Source of the DNA: a virus
DNA length: 36,265 bases
Reading direction: 5' to 3' (one strand)
IMG/VR virus record: IMGVR_UViG_3300027974_000078
Coordinates: 1 to 36,265 of that record
Under the pieces are notes generated by a model. The model was not told where the DNA came from, did not search any database, and saw only the letters and a list, made by a program, of their open reading frames with translations. Position 1 is the stretch's first letter, and every line of letters starts with the position of its first letter. The translations under genes and the position numbers were made by a program. Below, one piece after another: positions 1-5,876 of this stretch.

Positions 1-86
1 GCGGATGGTTGCGGATGGTGGCGGATGGTGGCGGATGGTGGCGGATGGTGGCGGATGGTGGCGGATGGTGGCGGATGGTGGCGGAT
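1..86. repeat. 10-bp tandem repeat array, left end
   Basis: Eight complete copies of a 10-bp unit (GCGGATGGTG; the first copy ends in T) plus a partial copy. The same unit in the same orientation closes the right end. The G-rich strand has regularly spaced GG pairs and could form two-layer G-quadruplexes. A period near one helical turn would place every unit on the same DNA face. Role unknown: origin iterons, packaging site and protein-binding array are all possible. Confidence 0.97.
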
Positions 87-92
87 CGGGAA

Positions 93-355
93 TAGTCAAA
101 TAGTTATTTGGCAAAAAAAATGACTAGCGAAAAACGTAGCAAAATCAACGGGTTTGCCAAGATAGTCAAATAGTCATGAAAATGCGCGGGGAATTTTATA
201 TAAAAGAGTAGTATAGGTATATATCCCTATTTTCTTGCTTAGGCTTTATTAGTCTTTAAAAAATGACTATTTGACTATAAGCTATTCAACCTTTTGGAAT
301 CCCTACGTTTTTTCCTAGTCATCTGCTTGACTATCTCCGACTATTTTTTTGACTA
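93..355. promoter_or_regulatory. TAGTCA/TGACTA motif cluster
   Basis: Nine exact copies of TAGTCA or its complement TGACTA lie here: 93, 121, 163, 171, 264, 272, 316, 328 and 350. Near-copies occur at 101 (TAGTTA) and 338 (CGACTA). Two 14-bp doublets, TAGTCAAATAGTCA at 163-176 and its exact reverse complement at 264-277, face each other. The density is far above chance. The same hexamer recurs around the late promoter at 35323-35448, so a sequence-specific regulator or replication initiator is the likely ligand. Confidence 0.85.
163..277. other. AT-rich core between inverted 14-bp doublets; candidate origin or early promoter
   Basis: Two perfect inverted TAGTCA doublets enclose an 87-bp AT-rich stretch (177-263) with runs such as TTTTATATAAAAG and GGTATATAT. 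Repeats flanking an easily melted core are typical of iteron origins. A weak + strand promoter, TTTATA (195-200), 17-bp spacer, TATATA (218-223), can be drawn in the core, but AT-rich DNA gives such matches easily. A GANTC site (GAATC) lies just outside at 297-301. No gene is seen in 1-548. Confidence 0.45.
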
Positions 356-378
356 ACAGCCCCAAACTCTTGCCACAG

Positions 379-441
379 TCCCACGCAATAAGACGCAACT
401 GATATACCAGTTGATACCGATCCCACGCCGTGAGACGCACC
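379..441. repeat. 21-bp imperfect direct repeats around a dyad
   Basis: Two copies of TCCCACGC-N4-AGACGCA lie at 379-399 and 421-441. They are 42 bp apart, about four helical turns. Between them is a dyad CAACTG/CAGTTG (396-401 and 408-413). A related copy in inverse orientation sits at 36175-36194 on the far side of the terminal tandem array. They look like paired protein-binding sites in the control region. Confidence 0.7.
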
Positions 442-468
442 TAAGTAGTTTTACCTAAGTATTTTTAC
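440..468. repeat. 14-bp period direct repeat before the first gene
   Basis: CCTAAGTAGTTTTAC (440-454) is followed directly by CCTAAGTATTTTTAC (454-468). They match at 14 of 15 positions with a 14-bp period. The pair ends about 80 bp upstream of the first supported start codon. It may be an operator or part of the early promoter. No good sigma-70 hexamer pair is visible beside it. Confidence 0.6.
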
Positions 469-548
469 GCGCTATGCAACGCGCAACCCGTATGCAATTA
501 TCAAATCACGGTCAAGCGAGACCGCCACACGAGATAGGAGACGACACC

Positions 549-704
549 ATGACCAAGACACTTTATAGCGTGATTTGCCAATTTACAGGCGAGCTGATCG
601 ACCAACACGACGACCGCCGCGATGCAATCAAAGCCTGCGACGACTACAACGATTTTGCTGGCTATGATCAATATATCGTCGTCAAATCAACCCGCCGCGA
701 CTAA
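549..704 (+). CDS. hypothetical small early protein (51 aa)
   Basis: The protein is MTKTLYSVICQFTG..., with polar residues and no membrane segment or recognised motif. Start 549 is preferred over the longer in-frame 474 because ATAGGAG precedes it and the ACACCATGAC context matches neighbouring genes. It is the first gene of the rightward arm. The ORF is short and acidic-to-neutral; function cannot be inferred. Small proteins in this position in phages often modify the host, but nothing here shows that. Confidence 0.6.
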   Translation: MTKTLYSVICQFTGELIDQHDDRRDAIKACDDYNDFAGYDQYIVVKSTRRD

Positions 705-741
705 CCCACCACCACCACCAAACAGGACAGGACACAACACC

Positions 742-957
742 ATGACCGAACACGAAAAGACACTGCGCGCGATTTACGCCATGCTCAACCAGCCCGTGCA
801 ATTCACGCCAAACACCACGCCCGCCGTTCAAATTCTGCGCGGCGATTGTGCCGCAGTGCGCCGCCTGATTGAGCGCACATTAGACGACGACGCGGCGCTT
901 GACCGTGGTGCGCTTGAGCACGCCGCATGGTATGACACAAGCGCGGAATTAGCATAA
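742..957 (+). CDS. hypothetical early protein (71 aa)
   Basis: The start MTEHEKTLRAIYAML is chosen over the longer in-frame opening at 622 because 622 overlaps the previous gene and gives a low-complexity proline-rich lead. AGGACAGGA lies upstream of 742. The protein looks helical and acidic in the middle (RTLDDDAALDR). No domain is recognised. Its TAA stop overlaps the start of the next tiny gene by one base, which supports an operon. Confidence 0.6.
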   Translation: MTEHEKTLRAIYAMLNQPVQFTPNTTPAVQILRGDCAAVRRLIERTLDDDAALDRGALEHAAWYDTSAELA

Positions 958-1052
958 TGACACAAGACCAGCTCGCAGCTCTCGTTATATTCGGACCGTT
1001 TTTAATCGCTGCCGCCGTGCTTGGTGTCGCGCTTCACATTAAAGGGAATTGA
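957..1052 (+). CDS. putative single-span membrane peptide (31 aa)
   Basis: A 31-residue frame beginning MTQDQLAAL, with a continuous hydrophobic stretch from about residue 8 to 27 and a basic C-terminus (HIKGN). It overlaps the preceding stop codon by one base and ends 3 bp before the next start, so it fills the gap between two genes exactly. The ribosome site is weak (GCGGAATT). It may be an inner-membrane micro-protein. Function unknown; size alone limits confidence. Confidence 0.4.
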   Translation: MTQDQLAALVIFGPFLIAAAVLGVALHIKGN

Positions 1053-1055
1053 ACC

Positions 1056-1430
1056 ATGACACAAGATAATCTTTATCAGGCCGCCGCCGTGCAAGGCCGC
1101 TCGAGCTATATCATCACCAACAACAAAGGCCGCGTGGTGGCTAAGGTTGTGACGCAATACAACAAATCAAACACCTCGTGCACGGCCTATCTGTGGATCG
1201 AGGGCGCGGGTATCAGTAAAGGCCGCGTGACAGGCGGCGGATACGATAGGCAAAGCGCCGCAATAGCTAAGGCCGCAAAGGCGGCGCCACCAACCGACCT
1301 GACCTATGTTCTGCTTAACGGATATGCCGAGCGCCGCGATAATGTGGTGGCGGCGCTTGATCAGGACAATGGGCGCACTTGGCATGACAATCTTTACCAC
1401 GACAACCTAACCCCGATCTATGCACTGTAA
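1056..1430 (+). CDS. conserved-looking hypothetical protein (124 aa)
   Basis: Contains SSYIITNNKGRVVAKVVTQYN (approx. residues 16-36) and a glycine-rich GRVTGGGYDRQSAAIAKA segment. The pattern resembles small uncharacterised proteins I associate with phage and plasmid genomes, but I know of no function. AAAGGG lies upstream of the start. No membrane span or cysteine cluster is visible. It begins with the same first four residues (MTQD) as the 31-aa peptide upstream, a short coincidence or remnant of duplication. Confidence 0.7.
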   Translation: MTQDNLYQAAAVQGRSSYIITNNKGRVVAKVVTQYNKSNTSCTAYLWIEGAGISKGRVTGGGYDRQSAAIAKAAKAAPPTDLTYVLLNGYAERRDNVVAALDQDNGRTWHDNLYHDNLTPIYAL

Positions 1431-1444
1431 CGCTATTGCGACAC

Positions 1445-1500
1445 GGCGGCGCTTGCGGGCGCCGCCCAGTGGCAATATCGCCAATATGAGAGGAAAATAC
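1445..1500 (+). promoter_or_regulatory. hairpin leader before the clamp-like gene
   Basis: An 8-bp GC stem (GGCGGCGC 1445-1452 with GCGCCGCC 1459-1466) is followed by AATATGAGAGGAAAA (1483-1497), which carries the ribosome site. The second leader at 2163-2216 has the same plan and the same 15-base tail. The hairpin has no U-run, so it is more likely an mRNA stabiliser, processing site or translational operator than a terminator. Confidence 0.6.
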
Positions 1501-1501
1501 A

Positions 1502-2149
1502 ATGACTACAATTCTGATCAATATCCGCCTGCTTAAAGCCGTTGCTCTTGCTGCTAGCACCGAACAAACACGGTATTATCTTAACGGCGTGCACGTGCAG
1601 CTAGTTGATGAAAAGACCGTGCACTTTGCGGGCACCGACGGCAAAGGCGCAATTATGGCGCGGCAACACTTGGGCGACGCAATCACGCCGCGCGATAATG
1701 AGGCGCTGCGCGCGGGCGTTATTGTACCGCTCACATTGATTAATTCAATTAAGGTTAACCGGCACGTTGACCATGCCGAATTGACAATAGCGGGCGGCAC
1801 GGCGTCAATTCACTATAACGCAAGCACCACCACGGCGCCCTTGATTGACGCAACCTATCCAAATTATCGCGGCATAGTGCCGAAAGCCTTCGACGGCGTG
1901 CCCGCGCAATATGACCCTGAGCAATTAATGACATTTAAAAAGGCGCATAAATTGCTTGGGTTAGACGGCGTGCCAATGGTCACTTATAACGGGCAAGGCC
2001 CCGCGCACGTCGCGGTGGTGCCACCCTATCACTCAAAAGAATATGAGGTGTTCGGCGTCATTATGCCAATGCGCAAGCCCGACGCCGCTATGCCGTATTT
2101 TGAGTGGGTGTATGATTTACCCGTCACCTCGCAAAGCGCCGCCGCTTAA
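1502..2149 (+). CDS. shortened DNA polymerase III beta (sliding clamp) homologue
   Basis: Residues 24-53 (TRYYLNGV...GTDGKGAIMA) align with the start of domain II of E. coli DnaN (VRYYLNGM...ATDGHRLAV). LIDATYPNYRGIVPK (114-128) matches the DnaN LVDGRFPDYRRVLPK segment, and GVIMPMRKP near 185-193 matches the DnaN C-terminus (VVMPMRL). The protein has 215 residues against about 366. It lacks domain I and seems to retain only the later half of domain III. It probably acts as a processivity factor, or as a decoy for the host clamp. Start follows AGAGGAAAA. Homology is well supported; ring formation is inference. Confidence 0.8.
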   Translation: MTTILINIRLLKAVALAASTEQTRYYLNGVHVQLVDEKTVHFAGTDGKGAIMARQHLGDAITPRDNEALRAGVIVPLTLINSIKVNRHVDHAELTIAGGTASIHYNASTTTAPLIDATYPNYRGIVPKAFDGVPAQYDPEQLMTFKKAHKLLGLDGVPMVTYNGQGPAHVAVVPPYHSKEYEVFGVIMPMRKPDAAMPYFEWVYDLPVTSQSAAA

Positions 2150-2162
2150 CACAGTGCGAGCC

Positions 2163-2216
2163 GTGCCGCCGTCATTCGGCGGCACCACTGGCACAGTGCC
2201 AAATATGAGAGGAAAA
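2163..2216 (+). promoter_or_regulatory. second hairpin leader, copy of the 1445-1500 arrangement
   Basis: A 9-bp stem (GTGCCGCCG 2163-2171 with CGGCGGCAC 2177-2185, loop TCATT) is followed by a perfect palindrome TGGCACAGTGCCA (2189-2201) and AATATGAGAGGAAAA (2202-2216). The same 15-base tail precedes the clamp-like gene. Shared leaders suggest coordinated translation or RNA processing of the two cistrons. Confidence 0.6.
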
Positions 2217-2220
2217 AACC

Positions 2221-2553
2221 ATGCCGATTAAGGTCAGCGAATATTATAGCATCGCCACGCCGCAAAGCGTTGAAAGCGGCGATTATGCCGAAACGGGCAC
2301 GCTAGACACGGGCGCGCTTTACACGTTTAAAGAGCTTGTCGACTATATCGAGCGCATAGGATTTATACATGCGAGCATGTACCCAATACGCAACGCGGAT
2401 GACGCGGCGCTTGCATGGATCGAAACCGACGGCGACGAGTGTTATCACACCGGTGCGCGCACATATCGCACGCTGCACTTCGACCGTGACCAACCCGCGC
2501 ACTATGCCAAATATTGGCACAAAGCGCTTAAATTAGCGGGGGTGATAAAATGA
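2221..2553 (+). CDS. hypothetical protein (110 aa)
   Basis: Starts MPIKVSEYYSIATPQ, with strong AGAGGAAAA spacing from the duplicated leader. It is a tyrosine- and acidic-rich soluble protein; the C-terminal half (YRTLHFDRDQPAHYAKYWHK) is aromatic. No family recognised. Its TGA overlaps the next ATG (ATGA), coupling it to the GcrA-like gene. Confidence 0.7.
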   Translation: MPIKVSEYYSIATPQSVESGDYAETGTLDTGALYTFKELVDYIERIGFIHASMYPIRNADDAALAWIETDGDECYHTGARTYRTLHFDRDQPAHYAKYWHKALKLAGVIK

Positions 2554-3020
2554 GCTCGCCGCTTGTTAACCCATGGACTGATAAAGAGCACAAGCGCCTG
2601 ATTGAGCTTGTTAACACCGGCGCCACCGCGCGCGTCATAGCGGCCACAATGGGCAGGTCTAAAAGCGCAATCATTGGCCGGTGCCATAGGCACGGTATTA
2701 CGCTTAAAGTGCCAGTGCACAACACAAAGCGCCCGGACGCTGTGTATAAGCCCCGCAAGGCGCGCGTGGAGAAGGTCAGCACGATAGGCCTGCACCGTAT
2801 CAGCACAAGCACGCCTAAGCCGCCTGCGCCGCCGCCTGAGACGCGCCGCGCACCCGATATGACCATTGCAAGCACAACACTAAGCGCAAGCACCCTGCGC
2901 CAATGCAAAGCCGTTATGGGTGACGTAACACACGACAGCGCGCTATGCGGCGCGCCCGTGCACATGAAGAGCTTTTGCCAGTATCATCACGCGCGCTATT
3001 ATAGGAGGGATGAGAGATGA
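2550..3020 (+). CDS. GcrA-family cell-cycle regulator homologue
   Basis: The N-terminal residues 9-50 (WTDKEHKRLIEL...AATMGRSKSAIIGRCHRHG) match the GcrA helix-turn-helix signature (WTDE...A..LG.vTRNAVIGKVHRLG). The C-terminal residues 117-150 (LRQCKAVMGD...LCGAPVHMKSFCQYHHARYY) match the GcrA cysteine-rich end, with C119, C133, C143 and H146. In alphaproteobacteria GcrA binds sigma-70 holoenzyme and acts at CcrM-methylated GANTC promoters. Both ends are present, joined by a proline-rich linker, so this is not a fragment. It probably redirects or mimics host transcription; a role at phage promoters is inference. The start overlaps the previous stop. Confidence 0.85.
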   Translation: MSSPLVNPWTDKEHKRLIELVNTGATARVIAATMGRSKSAIIGRCHRHGITLKVPVHNTKRPDAVYKPRKARVEKVSTIGLHRISTSTPKPPAPPPETRRAPDMTIASTTLSASTLRQCKAVMGDVTHDSALCGAPVHMKSFCQYHHARYYRRDER

Positions 3021-3193
3021 CCGACGACGAGAAACGGAAAGAGATAATCGAGCATATTAAAACCGCATATGCGCACCCTGATCATGTATGGGAACAACGG
3101 TTTTTAATATTACAGGCGCAGCGCGCCACGCCGAAAGAGCTAACAACCATGCATCAAATCGCAAGGAGCAAAAAGAATGATACACAAAGATGA
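3017..3193 (+). CDS. hypothetical helical protein (58 aa)
   Basis: Frame MTDDEKRKEIIEHIKTAYAH..., ending DTQR. A very good ribosome site (AGGAGGG, 3002-3008) precedes the ATG, which overlaps the GcrA-like stop. Charged, mostly helical, no cysteines and no membrane span. Small enough to be skipped by automated callers. No family recognised. Confidence 0.6.
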   Translation: MTDDEKRKEIIEHIKTAYAHPDHVWEQRFLILQAQRATPKELTTMHQIARSKKNDTQR

Positions 3194-3353
3194 TCAACTA
3201 GCACTAATGCACATTATCCTGCTTTACGCGGCCATTGGCGCGCTGCTAATCTTGTTGCTAGGCGGGTGCACTGTTACCGTCAAACAAGGCGCCGCACCGC
3301 CCGTCGACCCGTTAACCCGTAAACACTATCCAACATTGGAGAACAGGACATGA
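3177..3353 (+). CDS. putative small lipoprotein (58 aa)
   Basis: Residues 1-30 form a signal sequence with hydrophobic core IILLYAAIGALLILLL and a lipobox-like LGGC at 28-31, so C31 would be the lipidated cysteine of a 28-residue mature peptide. AAGGAG lies just upstream; the gene overlaps the previous one by 17 bp and the next by 4 bp (ATGA). Phage lipoproteins of this size can block superinfection (for example T5 Llp), but this one is far from the lysis genes and shows no specific similarity. Function unknown. Confidence 0.6.
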   Translation: MIHKDDQLALMHIILLYAAIGALLILLLGGCTVTVKQGAAPPVDPLTRKHYPTLENRT

Positions 3354-3541
3354 AACGCTATATTGAGGTCGAGATCGAAGAAACAACCGTCAAAACATAC
3401 AAAATTAATATTGAAGGCAGCATTGGCGAAACGCTAGAATATATCGGCGCGCGTATTAATAGCCTAGCGCATGACCATAACCCCATAGGCGAGACAAGCG
3501 AAATCGGCCTGCTTGCTATTTGTTTGAGAGAGGACACCTAA
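3350..3541 (+). CDS. hypothetical protein (63 aa)
   Basis: Protein MKRYIEVEIEETTVKTYKIN... is acidic with alternating residues that suggest beta strands at the start and a helix at 28-40. ATG overlaps the lipoprotein stop (ATGA), and ACAGGA precedes it. No motif recognised. Confidence 0.6.
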   Translation: MKRYIEVEIEETTVKTYKINIEGSIGETLEYIGARINSLAHDHNPIGETSEIGLLAICLREDT

Positions 3542-3543
3542 CC

Positions 3544-3852
3544 ATGACCAAAAAAACACCCGCTTACACCCGTAAAGAGGGCAAGAACCCGAAAGGCGGC
3601 TTGAACGCCAAAGGGCGCGCGTCATATCACAATGAGACAGGCGGCACGCTAAAGGCACCCGTTAAAAGCGGCGACAACCCCCGCCGGGCATCGTTCCTTG
3701 CCCGTATGGGCGGCATGGACGGCCCGGAGCACAAGCCCAACGGCGAGCCGACGCGCCTGCTCAAATCACTAAAGGCGTGGGGCGCAAGCTCTAAAGCCGA
3801 CGCAAAAGCCAAAGCGAAAGCAATCAGCACCCGCAATAAGAAGGACAAGTGA
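3544..3852 (+). CDS. small basic phage protein, DUF6321-like
   Basis: 102 residues, lysine-rich. NPKGGLNAKGRASYHNETGG (residues 16-35) followed by LKAPV and RRASFLARMGGMDGP is the pattern I associate with the DUF6321 family of phage proteins of unknown function. The C-terminus is a low-complexity Ala/Lys tail. Start 3544 is taken instead of an in-frame start 24 bp upstream because it follows the preceding stop and has the common ACCATGAC context. A nucleic-acid or virion-associated role is plausible from charge only. Confidence 0.7.
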   Translation: MTKKTPAYTRKEGKNPKGGLNAKGRASYHNETGGTLKAPVKSGDNPRRASFLARMGGMDGPEHKPNGEPTRLLKSLKAWGASSKADAKAKAKAISTRNKKDK

Positions 3853-3854
3853 CC

Positions 3855-4199
3855 ATGACCACCGAACCGCCCATTGACGAGCGACACGAGACGCACGGGG
3901 ACTACACGAACACGGCGCAAGTATCGCAGCACCTTAAAACAACCATGCGCAACGCGCGCAACTGGAACCGGCTATCTTGCGATAAGAAGGAGAGCCTCGA
4001 CCTGATCATGACCAAGGTGGCGCGCATCATGAGCGGCGAGCCTAACGAACCCGACCATTGGCTAGATATAGAGGGTTACGCCAAGCTGGCGCGCGAGCGC
4101 CTGAGCGAGACTACCGCAGCGCGTGAAACGCGCATGACCGATGTGGGGCACCGAATCACTCCGACCGTGCTGGTAAGGCCATGGGAGCGCAAACCATGA
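3855..4199 (+). CDS. DUF6378-like phage protein (114 aa)
   Basis: Residues 9-87 (ETHGDYTNTAQVSQHLKTTM...LDLIMTKVARIMSGEPNEPDHWLDIEGYAKLA) fit the DUF6378 pattern: THGDF...A, then a DMI.KIARI..G....DHW.DI.GYA.L helix-rich core. The family is common in phages and has no assigned function; the arrangement recalls small all-alpha nucleotide-handling folds such as MazG-like proteins, which is inference. A GTG start 6 bp upstream is possible, but ATG is preferred. The gene overlaps the next by 4 bp. Confidence 0.75.
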   Translation: MTTEPPIDERHETHGDYTNTAQVSQHLKTTMRNARNWNRLSCDKKESLDLIMTKVARIMSGEPNEPDHWLDIEGYAKLARERLSETTAARETRMTDVGHRITPTVLVRPWERKP

Positions 4200-4465
4200 A
4201 AGACGCAATGGACACACTAACACCCGACCTGTTTGCGTCGGCACCGACGCCGGTACCTGAGTTCGAGGGCATCTCATATACCCTATACGCCGACCACGAA
4301 CACGAGGTGATCACCCTACTGGCGCACCGGGACAATTCGTTCTCGGTGTTCTATGACCAACAAGCCCGCGACTTTTGGCACGATTACATCGCCGAACTAA
4401 AGATCAACGGGTTCAACGCCGACGACGCGCTGGAGATGCTATGGAGGCAGAACGATGAACTATAA
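4196..4465 (+). CDS. hypothetical protein (89 aa)
   Basis: Starts MKDAMDTLTPDLFASAPTP. Overlap of ATGA with the previous stop and GGGAGCG upstream decide this start. The N-terminal LTPDLF loosely resembles a clamp-binding peptide (QLxLF type), notable because the phage carries a clamp homologue. The remainder (ISYTLYADHEHEVITLL, YDQQARDFWHDYI) suggests a mixed alpha/beta fold. No family recognised. Confidence 0.6.
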   Translation: MKDAMDTLTPDLFASAPTPVPEFEGISYTLYADHEHEVITLLAHRDNSFSVFYDQQARDFWHDYIAELKINGFNADDALEMLWRQNDEL

Positions 4466-4634
4466 GCAGCTATGTGACATTGCCGACCAGATGACCGAAA
4501 CCGCCGCACGCATGGCCGACCTTGCAACGCTCTTGCGCGCTGCTGTCAACGAGGGCGTGCAAGAGAAGATCGACTGGAAGAAGCTGGAGGCGCAAATTGC
4601 CGAAGAGCTGGCGCAACTGGAAGGTAAAGACTGA
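4455..4634 (+). CDS. hypothetical coiled-coil protein (59 aa)
   Basis: Frame MNYKQLCDIADQMTETAARM...LAQLEGKD. Almost entirely helical with heptad-like leucine/alanine spacing and an acidic end. GGAGG lies 8 bp upstream, inside the previous gene, which it overlaps by 11 bp. The same DNA has a + strand frame at 4522-4719, which lacks a site this good. Function unknown. Confidence 0.6.
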   Translation: MNYKQLCDIADQMTETAARMADLATLLRAAVNEGVQEKIDWKKLEAQIAEELAQLEGKD

Positions 4635-4699
4635 TGCACATGTTAATGATAGAGGCCGCTTGTTTGATTTTTGTTGCGGTGATGCTCGACATCATCTAA
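4634..4699 (+). CDS. possible 21-aa hydrophobic peptide
   Basis: MHMLMIEAACLIFVAVMLDII starts on the last base of the previous stop (TGATG), with an almost continuous hydrophobic stretch from residue 8. Coupled translation is plausible, but the length makes this weak. It ends 33 bp before the nuclease gene. Confidence 0.25.
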   Translation: MHMLMIEAACLIFVAVMLDII

Positions 4700-4732
4700 G
4701 GGTCGATCAGAAACAGTAAAGGACACCACCCA

Positions 4733-5863
4733 ATGCAGCACAGTAACATTGTCGGCGGATCGACCGCCAAGCGCGTCATCAACTGCCCCGCTAGTGTTAA
4801 CCTTGTAAACAAAGTGCCGCCGAAAGGCAGTTCTGATTATGCCAACGAAGGCACTATGCTGCACGCGGCTATTGCCGACTATTGGGAGAAGGGGTTCAAG
4901 CCCGAAACCTATATCGGGTTTGAGCACAGCGGCGTCACGCTCGACGAAGACTTATACGGGCGCAAGTTCTTGCCCGCGATTAAGGCCATTGACGAGCTGG
5001 ACCCGACCGACCGCATGGAATACGCCGTCGAGACGCTGGTATCGTTTAACGGCGAACCAGAGCTGGAGGGCGTGTTCGGGTCGACCGACTTCCTCGGGCG
5101 CATTGGTAACTGCGCCTATGTGATCGACTTCAAGTTCGGCGACGGCGTTTACGTCGAAGCGGAAGAGAACCCGCAACTTCTGTTCTACGCCGCCGCCGCC
5201 ATGCGCACGCCCAAGGTTGAATGGGTGTTCGAAGGCGTCACGCACATTATGATGGTGATCGTGCAACCGCGCTTTGGCGTCTCGACGTGGGAAACATCGC
5301 CCAAGCGGGTGCAACTGTTCGAGCGCGACCTGATCGCCGCCGTAAAGAAGGCCAAGCGGCCCGACGCCGAGTTTTGTCGGGGCGATTGGTGCAAGTGGTG
5401 CGCGGCCAAGCCCGTGTGCCCGCTAATGACCGGCGCAGCCGACCGCGCCATGAAGGCAAAGATTGACGCGCTGGACAAGGCGCAGATTGCGAAATACCTC
5501 GAGGACGCTGAATACCTCGATGGTTGGGTGAAGTCACTGCAAGAGCTTGCGGAGACGATCATCAAGAGCGGTGGCAACGTGGAAGGCTGGAAACTGGTCG
5601 AGAAGCGCGCCACCAAGAAATGGGCTGACGAGGCCGACGCTGAAGAGTATCTGTCTCGCCACCTTGAAGAAACCGAATACCTGACAACTAAGATTATTAC
5701 CCCGACGCAAGCCACCAAACTGTTAGAGAAACAGGGCGTTGCGCTTGCCGAAGAGTTCCTTAGTAAGAAGGAAGGCGGCCTAACCTTAGCCAAGGACAGC
5801 GACAAGCGGCCCTCGGTGATCACTGCACAAACACGGCTGGTAACAGCTCTTTCAAAACTGTAA
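4733..5863 (+). CDS. Cas4/RecB-like PD-(D/E)XK nuclease (DUF2800 family)
   Basis: 376 residues. EGTMLHA (39-45) is the RecB-type helix motif with H44. GSTDFLG supplies D119; IDFKFG gives D132 and K134; NPQLLFYA gives Q148: the PD-(D/E)XK active site in order. C18 together with C220, C223 and C229 (C215 is also present) is the layout of a Fe-S cluster, as in Cas4 and AddB. DUF2800 proteins are common beside phage replication genes. The likely role is end-processing or recombination exonuclease. AAAGGACACC lies upstream. It is followed 13 bp later by a candidate ssDNA-binding protein, as in exonuclease/annealing pairs. Confidence 0.85.
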   Translation: MQHSNIVGGSTAKRVINCPASVNLVNKVPPKGSSDYANEGTMLHAAIADYWEKGFKPETYIGFEHSGVTLDEDLYGRKFLPAIKAIDELDPTDRMEYAVETLVSFNGEPELEGVFGSTDFLGRIGNCAYVIDFKFGDGVYVEAEENPQLLFYAAAAMRTPKVEWVFEGVTHIMMVIVQPRFGVSTWETSPKRVQLFERDLIAAVKKAKRPDAEFCRGDWCKWCAAKPVCPLMTGAADRAMKAKIDALDKAQIAKYLEDAEYLDGWVKSLQELAETIIKSGGNVEGWKLVEKRATKKWADEADAEEYLSRHLEETEYLTTKIITPTQATKLLEKQGVALAEEFLSKKEGGLTLAKDSDKRPSVITAQTRLVTALSKL

Positions 5864-5876
5864 AGGACACTATCAA

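Noticed and set aside
1-86. CRISPR-like array
   Set aside because: Units are only 10 bp and directly adjacent without spacers, so it is a simple tandem repeat.
2189-2201. TGGCACAGTGCCA as another sigma-54 -24 element
   Set aside because: The GC expected 10 bases after GG is absent (sequence runs into AAATAT); it is a palindrome that belongs to the leader.
4522-4719. Arg/Lys-rich + strand frame of 65 codons
   Set aside because: It overlaps the better supported 4455-4634 gene (GGAGG site, coiled-coil product) in another frame and has no start signal.
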